Shown here one piece after another: positions 24,301 to 35,499 of a stretch of 64,000 nt of DNA. Made by a program: the position numbers and the translations under genes. A model generated the notes under the pieces. That model made no database searches. It was not told where the DNA came from and saw only the letters and a list, made by a program, of their open reading frames with translations. Numbering within the stretch: the stretch's first letter is position 1; each line of letters opens with the position of its first letter. Source of the DNA: Rhynchonema sp. JSB1_4 (taxonomy: Eukaryota > Nematoda > Chromadorea > Monhysterida > Xyalidae); assembly GCA_030248065.1 (NCBI GenBank), contig JASAMV010008662.1, forward strand, positions 35,699-99,698, written 5' to 3'.

Positions 24301-27300
24301 CCGTGTGGTTTCTGCACGAAATAAAAGAAAACCATCACATAAAGCTCGTGGTGAGTGCGTAGGTTTATCATCCCACGGACTGTGGCCGCTTTTCAAAATA
24401 ATGAAAGGCGCAGCTGCTCCCACGTAGTATACTTTGTACAGGCGTTGAAGAAGGTTTTCGTTGTGGATTTCTTATTTCCCGATTATCATGCCGTTACTTC
24501 CTGCTGCAGAATGCTCCTGTGATAGTCACGCATTGTTGTCGACTGAGAGCAATTTCTGTGCTTTTTTATCTTCATGACCTTTCTTGCAACGAATACACCG
24601 GAATATCCGTCGTCTCCTTTGGGAGCCCACAGCCGTTTGGAATCCAAATTTGTTTTCACAAATGTCGACGCTGACGTCATTTGTGTCTGTGGGCACGGCA
24701 GTGATGTTTTTGTGTGTTACGTGTGGTGGACCCATCATTGTAACTAGGCACAGTATCTGTCCATATAGCAATGCAAGTGCATCAATCTGACGTCCACTTT
24801 ATGTACTTTATTTCATGATCAGTCAAAAAAGTGGAATCAATAACATTATTCTGATTAAGACTTACGTCTGTTTCAAGCGCCAGCATTAGTGCAGCAGGTG
24901 CGCACTGTTTGGTCTACAAATATTCTGTATTGAGCGTCGTGTTACTTCAGTTTGTCTGTCGTTGGTGCAAAATCATATAGTCCATCGATCTGGGGTCAAA
25001 GCTCTTGGTTGTTTTTCACTTTCTGTATGGAGGTCTTTCCACCTCCTCTGCGGCACAGAACCAGGAAGTTCGGTTTCGTCAATTGACTCTCGAAGTGCTG
25101 TTAATTGTTATTTGTTGGCTCGTTTTTGTCAACCCAGCGCCGGTGTTTTTTTCAGGGAAAAAACAGCAGCGCGTGCGCACATAGACCTGGTACAGCACCA
25201 CATGGCCAAAATATCACGTGACATGTTGTTTATCTCCGCGCACTGTTTTTGCTCTGTTGAATGTTTGTATTTCGTGAGAGGTGCACTGCGTTTTGCTTCT
25301 TTTCACCAACGTTCTTCCAGCGCACAAAATTCTATTTTTTTTGTTTGCTTGCATCGCTGGTCCATTTTTCGAAGCGTAATTGAGCTGCCTATGCCTGATG
25401 CTATTTTTCTTGTTTCACTAAAAATAATTTTTCTGATATTTTATAACGCGCTGCTTTTGTTTGGTTTTCGAATTACCGAGATTATGTGCCATGCAGTATA
25501 CTTCAATGCTGCTGTACTGGGATAGTTTCTTGAATCCGAGTCACACTGGCGGATCCAGGGGCCCACAGGGGTCTAGGGTCCGCTTTGGTCAAAGTGGCCC
25601 CTGTAGGGCGGCCCCCATTTCGGAGAAAAGATAGGAAAAGAACCCCAAACGGAGGATTTTCACTCTAATACACTTCAAAGGCCCAAAAATCGCGCGCTTC
25701 GCAGTCAGACGCACCCTTTTCCATTAAATTTGGCTGTCGCGCGTGTAAAAGTGCAAATTATTCGCGCGCCACGCGCCCACGCTCTTTCTTTGTGTAGTAC
25801 TTGGTTTCAAATCGCCCAATTAAACCATCTTTGTAAAGTCCAGCACGGACTTGATAAAAGTGACTTTGGGATTTGGCCCCAGTGGCAGAATGCTGGATCC
25901 GTCACTGCCACATCACGATTCTTATTCGCTCCAGCTCATAGCATGAACTGTTTCTTTTGTTAATTCGTTGCATAGTGGCGTTCGCATAAAATTTTCAGAT
26001 CAAGTTCAGCGCTTTGTTTACACAAACGCAGCATGTTTTCCTGTTAGTCAGCCACCAAAAGTTCAGACTAATTTTGACCGGCCGCACAATGCGCAGAACA
26101 TTCTAGAATGTTCCTGAGCATTCCAGACTGCGATAGGTTCGTCCAGTTTGCTGCATATTGGTTGCCGAATTTCTTTATTTATTCTGAGCATTTACACGTG
26201 TATCTTTATCAGTGTCGTGTGCCAAAAATTGACAGAAAGTGGCAGATTTCTCTTCGTGTCTCCAAAATGTTTGGCGACCATGGATTGATGTGTCTTCACT
26301 CTATCTTTTATGTTTTCTCTGTCCGTTGCCGTTGCCAAACAATGCATAATTTCGCTTGGTCAAACAACACAACAGCATACGCATGCATATGCTGCACACG
26401 AAAGGCACTTATGCTGTATATGTGTATGTACGCAAAAAACCAGTTCCTCTTTGTGCGGGCTCTTCATACAAAGCACAACGGGGACATAAAATACTTGCAT
26501 TGCTCCGCTGAATGTATGTTTATGGCGTTACGTGCTTTATCGGGGCGGCTTGGCTTGGGGGACCGTATCCGCAACGTACATATTTCAAGCCCAACGTACT
26601 CGTCTTCGGCAGATTATTTCTGTGATATGGAAGGTCCCAGTTGACTGGCGCACCCACACAAAACACACAACTGATAATATGCACACCCACATAGACGCGT
26701 GTGCCAAAGATCAGATATCAGATCTGTACAAAAAGGTTTCGGTGAGGAGAAGTTCGTTTTTTACTCGTGTTCGTTTTTCAACTTCGTTACTAATTTTTAT
26801 GGCCTGCTGGAATTGCAAGGGGTGACGTAATACTGTCGTCATGACATCACAGTCACGTGACTTGGATACAGTGTTTCAAACTGTTGCGAAACATCGCTCG
26901 GACCACATAATTTGTACACATCATCCTGCCTTTGTTTCAGCGTGATTTAACAAACACCAGCTGTGTCGCTCGACCACTTTTCATGTACATACAGTATTTC
27001 TGTCAGGGTGACATATGTAAGTACATTGTTATCAGTGAATCATTTTACACACCAATAAAAGGCCCGTAAAATGTCGATCACTGAACTTTGTCCGGTCGGT
27101 ACGCGCTTCAATTGTGCTAAAAAGAGGCTTATCGCCTAGACACTGGACGATGCAAGTGTCTGTTTCTGATGACGTTGTGCGGCTGAAAACAAGAGTTGCT
27201 AAATTATGTCTGACGGACGTCATTTCCACGTGTTAATATTCATTTTGCTCGGAAATCCGTTATTTTTGCTGCATAACGTCGCCGACCACTACCGAACTTG

Positions 27301-30300
27301 TCGACTTTTCCACTTTTAGTTGTCCGAAACGGGGGAACTCACTGCTGTTACATTATTTAGTTGTCTGTCGGTTTTAAGAATACTGCAATAAATCCAATTC
27401 GGCACATCAATATTGCACTTTATGTATATACATAGTTGTGCGATGTTGCCTTCGCTGTTTTACTTGTTTACGTTCAGTTCATTCACTTTATAAGATGACT
27501 CAGGCACGCCCTGATTTTATTGTGACAAAATGATTGATTATGGTCTTGCTCCCTGAGCACCCGTATTTTCAATATTGACGTTGGACCTAACAAAACGCCC
27601 ATAGGTTTTTGGCCGTGCGCTACTCGTAATATTTGAAGTGATCTTAGTCATTTTGTGCTGCAATTACTACAAACGGGCGAAATTTTCTGCTTTTTTGCCG
27701 ATGTGATTCAGTTTGAAATGCCTGTTTCTAAATATAGAATTTTGAGTCCCTCTGTCTGGACAATACCAATTGTTTCATGTGCTTTGCGTTTAGCTTATTC
27801 GGTCTGACAAAGTAAGGTATTTCCCGAAACATTTACCCTGTTTTTTTGTCAAATCTATACTGCATTCCATTTTTGTCGATGCACCACATCTTTTAGCCCA
27901 TTTTATGCTCCACGTGTCATTTTAGCATCATATCTTTGCGTCACATGCTTGCTTTCGAAATGTGCAACTTCAATGTTATTGGTCAGACGGTAAGGTGCTT
28001 TGAGGGTACGCCTTTGCGCAAGACCAGTGACACGTTGCTGTTTCGGCCCGTAACGCCTGACAGCTTAGGTGATCCGGGCCAGTCGTCAGAGACGAAATCA
28101 CCGGGTGTACACCCCAAAATGCCACATGCTCCAAGAGACTAAATAGTCCCATTGAAACATAAGGCAAATAACGTGCACTGGTCATTTTGCATTGAGGGCA
28201 CGTCTTTGGGCAAGACCAGTGACACGTTGCTGTTTCGGCCCGTAACATTGGTCTTGCGCAAAGGCGTGCCTCAAAGCACCCTACCGTCTGACCAATAACA
28301 TTGGTATTTTTTGCTTCAATGCAGCCCTCAAGGCAACCCAGTCATTGAGTGCAACTTCAAGTTTTACAAAACTAACGTTTGTAGGTTGCATTACATTACA
28401 GCACACTTTGTGAATTCTCGCATTGCTCAATGATTGCTGTTTGGTCATGCTGCCAGTGCACAAGTAAATGACGAAAAAAGAGCACTGGTTCTTTTGACGA
28501 AAACTGCCAAAATGTCGAAACCCGCCGTTATGTTGCAGGTCTACCAGTACCAGCCGTATTCCACGGTCACATCTACCTGTGCGCCCTACCCCCTGGTCAG
28601 AATCCCACAACCAGCACAGTTGGCCCGTGTGGCAGCAATAGTTCAGCAATGCCCACCCCAGCACATACCCTTGGTCTGCCGCAGCCACTGCTGTGCGTTA
28701 GTCCGCAGGTGCGTGTGTATGTGTGTGAATATTGACATATTTTTTAGCATAATCAAACATGGTAATCGAATCTTTCTTGCCTTGGTCTTCTTCGTGACTT
28801 TTTCGTTTGGAGGGTATTTCAACATAAGCAACTTTTACGCTGGTCAAATTTAATGGCGCCAGTAAAATTCTTCGCCAAACCAGAAATGTCACGTGAGTCG
28901 TACGACCGAATCAGATTCGATCCGATCACCAATTGTGGTAGCGCTTGAAATTTTTGGCCCTTGCTGTTATCTGAAAATATTGAATAATAGAATTCCTGCC
29001 CTTTCCAGGCCGCACCTACTGCAGCGTTGAGCGGAATGTTCCCGGAAAATCTCCTGTTGTCCAGCACAACCGGTATGGGCCAAACGCAGACTGTTGGACA
29101 AGCGCACGTGCCCCTTGGATTCCCGATCGGTTAGTCTTTGTTTCACTATTTATTTTTTGCTTTCTTTGATAACCCATACCGCGTACCAGCGCGCTGCACC
29201 CACGGGCTCTACTTTTACGCTGACCGAAACATTTCGTTGTTGTTAAAAATCTAGCTTTTCAGGCACGAACACCGCCCAGATCAACTGCACCAGCACACCA
29301 GTGAAACATCAGCCACTCTGCACACAACAACAACAGTGCGACGGCAGCAACAAGCGACACCGACGTCGAACGCCCAAGCAACGGCCGGGCCGAGACAGGA
29401 AACATCAGTTGCCGACCCGGACTATGACAAGGAAACGACACAGGCCGGACTCAGACCAGGACGGCCCGCCGGTGTTGACGGATGTTCGACAACAAGAAAT
29501 GCACAATCAAATCGTGTGCCAGCCGGCGCCCTTGCTGAAGGTGAGCGCGTGTGTTTTATACGGGCATTGAAACATCACCTTCCTTAGTGGGTATGGGGAT
29601 CAAACTTGCTAATCGGATCACATCTGTCTTGGTTAGTTAGTGTATTGTGTCGGCACCAACTCAATAATACATAAATAAGAAGATTAAGTGAAAGAAGCAT
29701 AATTACAAGACCGGGTGTGGAGTTTACGGACATGAAAATAAATACAAAACAGGGTGTGCAAGCTACGGGAATGAAAAATAAATATAAAACCAGGACAGGA
29801 AAGGGTGAGAAGGTGGACGAAATCACGGACAGACAGACACAGACACAACATGCAATCAGAAATTAAATTTACGCAGGCAGAGCGACAACAATGTACAACG
29901 GTGCAATACCGGACGGTGCGGAATACTGTGACATAAAATCCGAAAGCAATCTGTTAGATCGTCCATCTTTGTGTCCGTACCGTAGCGCATCTTTTTCCGC
30001 GGTGGCCAGCCGCTCAGGAGGACCATCGCCCCCCTTCCCACATTGTCCTTGCAGGCCAGTAGTCCAATCTGTCTTGGTCTCTTCATTTGAGGGTTTTGTG
30101 GCGGGGATATTCTGAAATGTACTGATGCCACTACTTTCGGGAAGCTCAGAGACAGCTGCGCAACAACATTCGGGCTGGTTAAAATTCAGTGACGCCAGTA
30201 AAATTTGGTATGCTCAAATGTTGGCGGTTCAAAAATTCCTATCCGGTTCGACCGCAACGTGTTCTTGATACAATAAAGACCCAAATTCTCGGAAGCGCCG

Positions 30301-33300
30301 CCGCCACCGGGGGGAGAAGGGCTGCGCAACAGTGTATTTAATATATCTTATAGTCCAGCCACGAACTCATGAGACGACTTATTTTGAAGTTGACTTGAAC
30401 GGATCCAATAATGTTCCGGTTCCACGTATTTCAGAAATGAAAGAAAGAGAAACGCATGTGTTTCAAAAAAACACGCTCTCCACCTCGGTGCGTAAATTCC
30501 CTTTTGACTCCCAAAACATTTGTGTGTTGAAAGACGTTGCTGTTCGCGTAAGCACGCAACAAATTGAGGTCAGCCAGCTGGAAGTTGCCATCATGTCTCT
30601 CGGCCCAATCTCTCTTTTGTTTGCGAAAACCCGAGTAACCGGCGCATTTTAGAATATGGCCAAGCAAGCTTTAAAAAGAGTCATCTCATGAGCACGTGGC
30701 TGGACTATACGCTCTCCACATCGGTGCGCAAATTCCCTTTTATTTCCAAAGCGTGCGTGCGTTGACCAATGCTGCTGTTCGCGTAGGCACGCCACAAATT
30801 GAGGTCAGCCAGCTGGAAGTTGTCATCATCGTATGTTTGGGCCCCGGTGGCCGTTGCGCTTTCGAGAATTTGGGACAAAATGGGATAAGCATTGTATCTT
30901 AACTTTGATGTTGCCGGGATGGCAGTGCCGTAATGCAATCATGTTGTTGTGTGTCTTTGAGAGACGAACAGCACCATGAAGTGTCTCAGGATGAAAGTTC
31001 GTTGAATTTCAGTCCGAGATAATCCTGCCAAATCTATCGATCGACGTTTCCCAACCGAAAATCCCGCGCATCCGTCTGTCGCGCGTGTTCGACTCACCGC
31101 CATTGACCAATCAGCGTGCGACCAGCGCCAGCCAATCTCCACAAAGGGCGGCAATTCAACCTACGACAAACAGCAAGAAATTGTCGCCCGAAATCAGCAA
31201 TGAAACAGCACCCAAATTGCCGGTGTCAAGGAAACCCGCGCTGTCCAAGAAGACGTCATCCAATAAAAAACGGCTCAGGAAAAAGGCGGCCGTTGGAACG
31301 TTCAAAAGTTTCTGGCAACCAGTGGGCGAACCGACAACCAGATATATTTATTTGACGGTAGGTATACATGTTCTTTGTCAATTATTCATGACGTTATAGT
31401 CTGAAAATGAGTAAATTAGAGTTTTATCCGCAGCGAGCATTGTATGGTAGCTCATTTAGCGTTGGGTCACATTCATTTCTTAGGGCGGTCCTAGGTGGAA
31501 CACAGAACACGGAAACATTTCTGTGACACTGCACACTGATATGAAATGAATAATTTTGTTTGGAATTATTTCCATGTTCAACCCAAGTCCGCCCATAGTC
31601 GGCATGGAAAAAAAGAATTACTTGTGGGAAAATTCACTTCAATAAACATGCAAACCCAACGTTTCTGTTCTCCGTTTTGTGCATTTGTGGTCCCGCACAA
31701 TTTGCGTCCGAAAGTCGAACGTGGTCCTAGTTTGTTGGGTTTTTTCGTCAAATTCTCCAGGCGCATGGCCACACCAATGCCCAAAATTTATTCTAACATT
31801 AGGCTCAAATAGTCTGATTTGTGGATGTGCAGTGGGTTATCCTAACAGCTTCCACCATTATATGCAAGTTTTCAAAAAAAGAATTAAAAATGGCTGATGT
31901 GTTTGCAGAACGACGAAAAGCCAGTTCGTCGTGAGTGTTACGCAGCCATTCAGCATTGTGTGAGTGGCGAACAGATTCTGTTGCGTGATTGTGTGCTCAT
32001 ATCGGCCTCGGAACCGAACGATCCGCCATATGTGGCCAAAATTGGACAGTTCTTTCGCGATCCGGAATCAGGTTGGGCCTTTTGTGGTCAACATTCGGGC
32101 GAGAGAAAGCTGTCAAGCTGGTGCCTAACTTGGTGATATTAGGGTCCGTCTTCACTCACGTGCCTTTTTGAGTCCAGAATTTGTCGTTTTTTTACTAACG
32201 CCACTGATTTTTACGGCGTTCCTCACTGACACCAAGTAGCTAACAAACAATTCTTACGCTCGTCAAAACTAGATTTGTCAGTATGTCACAAAAACCTCTT
32301 CATTCACGGAAATTATGTGACCAAAACAGAACCTATCCGATTAGCAATTTTGGTGCCGAGTGAAGCTGCTGACACAATAATCTACATAAAATCAGTGGCG
32401 AAACAAATATTTCAGATCTGATCTACGCGTCCGTCATGTGGTATTACCGGCCCGAACAGTCTCCAGTTGAGGACCAATTGGCCGATTTCCCGTATCCCTC
32501 GTCACAACTGCTCAGATGCGCATATGAACGCAATCTGTGCCGATATATGGTTAGTTGCTTGTTGGTGTATATGGTTGGGGAGGGGGCGAACATCAGTAGA
32601 TTTCATTGACTAATAAATTTAGCAGAAATGGTGCTTTCCAACGTTGAGAGCAAGCAGTTACAGCAACTGTGGTTAGTGTTGAGCCGTTGAATGATAAGGC
32701 AAACACGGTTCCTGTTCGGGCGCCAGACAAGAATTTGGGCTATGTTTGCGATATGGGCCGTTTTGACCAGTGTGAAAGCTGTCAAATAAGCAGCTTTTAC
32801 GCTGGTCGAACAAAATAGCACTCGTTCAGCGACTCAGCCAGTAGTAGTAGTAGTTTATTTAGTTTCAGACACGAAAAGGGTAAACATCCACAACCGCTCG
32901 AGGTGTGACAGTAACGATGAATACCTAGGTGTTTATAATTTAGCCGGCACAAATTACATAGAGTTGGAGTCAGGCGCACAAAAGGCTTACAAAAGTTACA
33001 AAACGTGTTTTTGCACGCCGTTATCGTGGTATAGTCCAGCCACGTGCTCATGAGACGACTCTTTTTAAAGCTTGCTTGGCCAGATTCAAAAATGCGCCGG
33101 TCACACGGGTTTTCGCAAACAAAAGAAAGAGATTGGGCCAAGAGACATGATGACAAGTTCCAGCTGGCTGACCTCAACTTGTTGCGTGCTTACGCGAACA
33201 GCAACGTCGTTCAACACACAAATGTTTTGGGAGTCAAAAGGGAATTTACGCACCGAGGTGGAGAGCGTGTTTTTAAAAAAAACACATGCGTTTCTCTTTC

Positions 33301-35059
33301 TTTGATTTCCGAAATACGTGGAACCGGAACATTATTGGATCCGTTCAAGTCAACTTCAAAATAAGTCGTCTCATGAGTTCGTGGTTGGACTATACTTCAT
33401 CTTCAACCTTGATGTGGTCCAATATATTATCACGGTGGCCTAATTTCTGTTCAAAACATGGACAGTTAAATATTTGATTCTATTTCAGCCGTCCACCAGC
33501 GGCAATGAGCTGTTTGCATCCAGGCACCTCGACATTGTCTGTGTCGACTGTATACAAGACGTCGCTTACGTTGTCACTTATGCCGAATATTGCAGGTGGC
33601 GATTGGTTTTTTTAGTTTGGCTTCAGAAGCATGGATGACATTACTTGAAGCCGGCTCGCGCCCGAATTTCTGTCTTCGACGAAACATTTCAGTGTTGTAT
33701 CTTGTCCTGAAAAGCCCAAATGTGGGTGAGCAGCGCATCTGCACGCTGGCTTTTCACAATCTTCATGGGTTGCCGTGTAGTGCAAAATTTGTGATTAACG
33801 GTGGCCTGGTGCACCGCCCGTCTCGAGATTATTGAGCTCTCCAAGTGTAGCCTGATACCACATTATTCATCGGTTTGCGTAGTCGCTATTCTATTCTGGC
33901 TGATGTTCGTAGCTTTTTTTCACGTTTTGTCAGCTGTTGGATACCAAGTTGTGCGCTGCTGGAAATCATAGTTGACATAAAATGCAACAGTGAACGCAAA
34001 CGCAACCAAAAAAATCATTTTTTTGTTTTCCAGATACCGTGCCGAGAACAAATACGACCTGGCCCGTCCCCGACCCCTGGACCGTGTGTGTGAACGTGGA
34101 TTGGAGGGATACGGCAGGAGGGGCAAGCAGCCGTGCGATGATATTAATGATGAACAGGTGTGTGTACAGAGTGGTGCAGTTAGATGAGAAAATTCAAACT
34201 GTCACAGGCACAGTTAAACTTTATTGGTATAGTAAGTTCCTGATTTCGTCGCCTCATGCTTATTCACAAATAAAGGGAAACTCTGGTTCCAAGTCGAAGC
34301 AGGCAACAAGCTCAACACACAGTCAATAAATAAGCCACGCAGCTGGCTCGTGTGCGTTTCGAATGTTTCAGCCGCACAAGCTGCGTGGCTTGTTGATTGT
34401 GTGTTGAGTTTGTTGCCTGCTTCGAGCCTTCGAACGGGAGTTTCTCTGTGAAAATGCATGAAGCAACGAAATTAGAAACTTAGTATACCTGCTCACATCT
34501 CCAAGATCAGTGGCTAAGCTCCCAATCAGAATTGTTTAGCCGTATCAGCTTTTTACAGGCAGTTTGTGATAGGACTTTTTGTGATCGAGCTGGTGCACGA
34601 GCTCAATCTAAAAACAGTTGTTGAACATGGCGCTGAACCCAACAAAGAATGTTTATGCTTTTCGAAATAATGTTTTGGTGTTGCGGTGCGTTCGCACTGA
34701 CGATGACCTGGTGCGCCATCCGTCTCCTCGTGAAAACAGGGCGAAATGCGCTGGACACACTGTTACTGGAGCTCTATCGCAAACTAGAAGTCAATTGGCC
34801 AGAGGTGTTCTCACCGACGAGGCCTGGCGCCTCGCCCGTCTGTGAAAACAGGCCGAAACGGGCAAAACTCACTGCTGTTACATTATTATTACGACCGAAA
34901 CAAAAAAAATGACAACCGCTTTTCCACCGCCCGCCCAACCTTGATATTTGTGTTCGTTACACGGTTGTGCCAAATACTAAAATTCTTTTTTTCCAGGTGT
35001 TCTTCGTGCGTCGCGTGTACGAATTTGTGAAACGCACTTTAGTGAAGAATCCCACATAA
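9339..35059 (+). CDS. BAHD1: BAHD1-like BAH-domain heterochromatin protein, 12 coding exons
   Basis: Exons: 9326(ATG 9339)-9695, 23059-23323, 23884-24021, 28539-28708, 29009-29129, 29263-29540, 31013-31357, 31909-32071, 32416-32549, 33489-33595, 34034-34157, 34997-35059. Every junction is GT-AG with matching phase, giving about 754 residues, close to vertebrate BAHD1 (about 780). The N-terminal two thirds are basic and low-complexity ([17 protein letters not shown] in exon 6). Residues about 560-695 form a BAH domain: [42 protein letters not shown]. The end [17 protein letters not shown] matches the BAHD1 family tail. Known BAHD1 binds H3K27me3 and recruits silencing complexes. Exon 1 is joined on phase, charge and a THTRQASL motif like the vertebrate N terminus; it is less certain because intron 1 is 13.4 kb. 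The 5' UTR exon was not found. Confidence 0.88.
9779..10579. mobile_element. 801-bp foldback, CAGTGTAGTTCCTGG family
   Basis: Arms of about 320 bp begin CAGTGTAGTTCCTGGTCCGG and are inverted at 10579. Subrepeats GGCGGTTAGTGTACC and TTTAGGCCTAAAA occur in both arms. A second, half-length copy starts at about 10663, and a terminal fragment lies at about 19165. It lies in BAHD1 intron 1, 85 bp after the first exon. Confidence 0.75.
10663..11361. repeat. Decayed second copy of the CAGTGTAGTTCC foldback plus TACCGTAAAAACC end
   Basis: About 10663-10985 repeats the left arm of the 9.8-kb foldback with divergence. It is followed by C-rich CCCTACCCGCCCC units, and a lone TACCGTAAAAACC-type end closes the block at about 11361. 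AAAAATCGCGCGC next to GCGCGAT at about 10975 recurs near 15240 and 25690. Confidence 0.5.
11362..11951. other. BAHD1 intron 1 DNA, nothing recognised
   Basis: No exon, TIR pair or other structure could be supported. Only a short duplication, GGTGTTTATACCGTGT, is seen near 11680-11720. Confidence 0.4.
11956..12495. mobile_element. TTAA-flanked foldback, AGGGTGTGTCTAACG family
   Basis: Ends AGGGTGTGTCTAACGTCTC and complement, flanked by TTAA at 11952-11955 and 12496-12499. Arms of about 150 bp are inverted copies, so similar peptides appear on both strands. The right TTAA is shared with the next element at 12500. TTAA duplication is typical of piggyBac-type transposition, but no transposase is seen. 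Confidence 0.75.
12972..13763. mobile_element. hAT-like MITE (CAGGGTTG), copy 1, TSD GTGACAGG
   Basis: Begins CAGGGTTGGG, ends CCAACCCTG, flanked by GTGACAGG at 12964-12971 and 13764-13771. The termini are A/T homopolymer blocks. It is the same family as 47975-48699, whose target GTTACAGG differs by one base. Confidence 0.88.
14854..15611. mobile_element. hAT-like MITE with 19-bp perfect TIR, TSD TTTCCAAC
   Basis: TIR CAGAGGTCGCAATCGGGCC and its exact complement at the right end; 8-bp duplication TTTCCAAC at 14846-14853 and 15612-15619. The adjacent copy of the host repeat has an uninterrupted equivalent (TTTCCCAC at about 17246-17253), an internal empty-site control. The interior contains GGCCCGGCCCGA tandem units near both ends and GCGCGCTGCGCGCG in the middle. 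Confidence 0.9.
15674..17304. mobile_element. TTAA-type palindromic element, copy 2 (uninterrupted)
   Basis: Begins AGGGCTCGGGACACAACC, ends with the near-complement, followed by TTAA at 17305-17308. Only AA separates it from copy 1, so the two lie in direct tandem. It is 1,631 bp. Blocks such as GGCTGCCCCGAGAGATCTG occur once per copy near the same offset. Confidence 0.8.
17309..17890. other. BAHD1 intron 1 spacer, nothing recognised
   Basis: Apparently unique sequence between two mobile elements. I see no exon-like frame with splice sites. Confidence 0.4.
17899..18323. mobile_element. hAT-like MITE (TATACTTGCG), copy 2, 8-bp TSD
   Basis: Ends TATACTTGCGGGCCGG and CGCAAGTATA, flanked by the exact duplication CCCCAAAC (17891-17898 and 18324-18331). 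Closely similar to 8304-8721 throughout, suggesting recent activity. Confidence 0.88.
18332..19242. other. BAHD1 intron 1 spacer
   Basis: No exon found. A terminal fragment of the CAGTGTAGTTCC family appears at about 19165-19190. Confidence 0.4.
19243..19985. mobile_element. 743-bp foldback with alternating purine-pyrimidine loop
   Basis: Arms of about 300 bp are inverted copies; for example TTAAGCACCAACATTTAGTT in the left arm pairs with sequence near 19910-19935. The loop holds GGGCGCGCGC and GAGCGCGCGCGC between inverted copies of CGCAAGTCGGTCATTAT. No coding capacity is seen and no clean target duplication. Confidence 0.7.
19986..21634. other. BAHD1 intron 1 spacer
   Basis: No supportable exon. 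TATCCGGTATG-type phrases repeat near 20700-21000, suggesting decayed repeat sequence. Confidence 0.35.
21639..22609. mobile_element. Nested foldback (hairpins within a hairpin), TTAA-flanked
   Basis: Outer arms (about 21639-21710 and 22530-22609) share CGCCACAAGAGG and complement, with TTAA at 21635-21638 and 22610-22613. Inside sit a complete TTAA-flanked palindrome (21715-22255) and a degenerate palindrome (22267-22526, GATACAAARTGAC ends). No transposase is seen. Confidence 0.75.
21715..22255. mobile_element. 541-bp near-perfect palindrome inside the nested foldback
   Basis: Ends AGGGGGCGACTCATTGC and complement, with TTAA at 21711-21714 and 22256-22259. The inner parts of the arms (for example TGGCCATGAAACATTCAGAA and its inverse) are nearly identical, implying a long stable hairpin in RNA from BAHD1 pre-mRNA. 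Confidence 0.8.
22713..23005. mobile_element. TIR element AGGCAGTCTACC, 53 bp before BAHD1 exon 2
   Basis: TIRs of about 50 bp: left AGGCAGTCTACCGGAGGTTG, right its near-complement. TTAA precedes it and TTAC follows, a probable mutated duplication. It ends 53 bp upstream of the 23059 exon, so the branchpoint and pyrimidine tract lie in or just beside it. Confidence 0.7.
24022..28538. other. BAHD1 intron 3 (4.5 kb)
   Basis: Contains two long plus-strand open frames (24962-25525 and 26108-26644) without recognisable domains or splice context, taken as chance. About 25544-25800 is repeat-like, with GC-rich CGCGCGC blocks. A TIR element lies at 27971-28303. Confidence 0.5.
27971..28303. mobile_element. 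TIR element CAATGTTATTGGTCAGACGG
   Basis: Inverted ends of about 55 bp (left CAATGTTATTGGTCAGACGG, right complement). An internal direct repeat begins AAGACCAGTGACACGTTGCT at about 28019 and 28213. One arm of the same family appears at about 57525-57580 in Jagged. Confidence 0.7.
30349..30709. mobile_element. TATAGTCCAGCCACG MITE, copy 1 (TA-type)
   Basis: Ends TATAGTCCAGCCACGAACTC and complement, with an apparent TA duplication as in Tc1/mariner-type MITEs. A second partial copy of the interior follows at about 30711-30890. Core phrase TTGAGGTCAGCCAGCTGGAA. Copies: 33030-33394 (inverted) and 59056-59413; a core fragment lies in 5073-5377. It is in BAHD1 intron 6. Confidence 0.85.
33030..33394. 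mobile_element. TATAGTCCAGCCACG MITE, copy 2 (inverted)
   Basis: Same family as 30349-30709 in reverse orientation, full length with both TIRs, in BAHD1 intron 9. Confidence 0.85.
34228..34487. mobile_element. TIR element TATAGTAAGTTCC in BAHD1 intron 11
   Basis: Left TATAGTAAGTTCCTGATTTCG-like and right inverse ending AACTTAGTATA. Arms pair over about 110 bp (GCAGGCAACAAGCTCAACAC and inverse), with a loop of about 40 nt. Confidence 0.75.
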
Positions 35060-35454
35060 ATAAGCGTTTATTTGGCACCAAACTTTGCTTTGTTGTGTTT
35101 TGTTATCGTGCACCTCATTTTCTGTCGTTTTATTCGTTTTGTGAATGTTTTCGTCGGTTTGTGAAATGCAGTCACCCAAATTCCGGTTATTTTTTTACCA
35201 TTTTTGTTGTTTTTATCTTGTTTCTTTGTTGCTTTCTCCGTTTTTGTGCTTTATTTCATGTTGTTATCCTTGTTTTTTGGGTTTAATTTTCGCTGTTTTT
35301 TTATGTTTCCAGTCACCGGTTTATGTGACATTGCTGGTGTGCTTGTGTGTTGAAAAAAACAACGTTGATAGTGGTTTGCTTTTGGAACATGCTGGTATAA
35401 TTTGTTGTTATTCCGCTGCAGAAATGACATTTGTGTATCAATTATTTTGGTAAC

Positions 35455-35460
35455 AATAAA
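35455..35460 (+). promoter_or_regulatory. Polyadenylation signal of BAHD1
   Basis: Canonical AATAAA about 400 nt after the TAA stop at 35057-35059. It is the first full-length signal in the downstream sequence, so the 3' UTR is about 0.4 kb. Confidence 0.6.
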
Positions 35461-35499
35461 TAACTAGTGGGTTTTATAATCGGGTAAAAGAATTTGTCA

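Noticed and set aside
24962..26644. Open frames of 187 and 178 codons
   Set aside because: No domain, no splice-site support, inside BAHD1 intron 3. About one such frame is expected by chance in a window this size.
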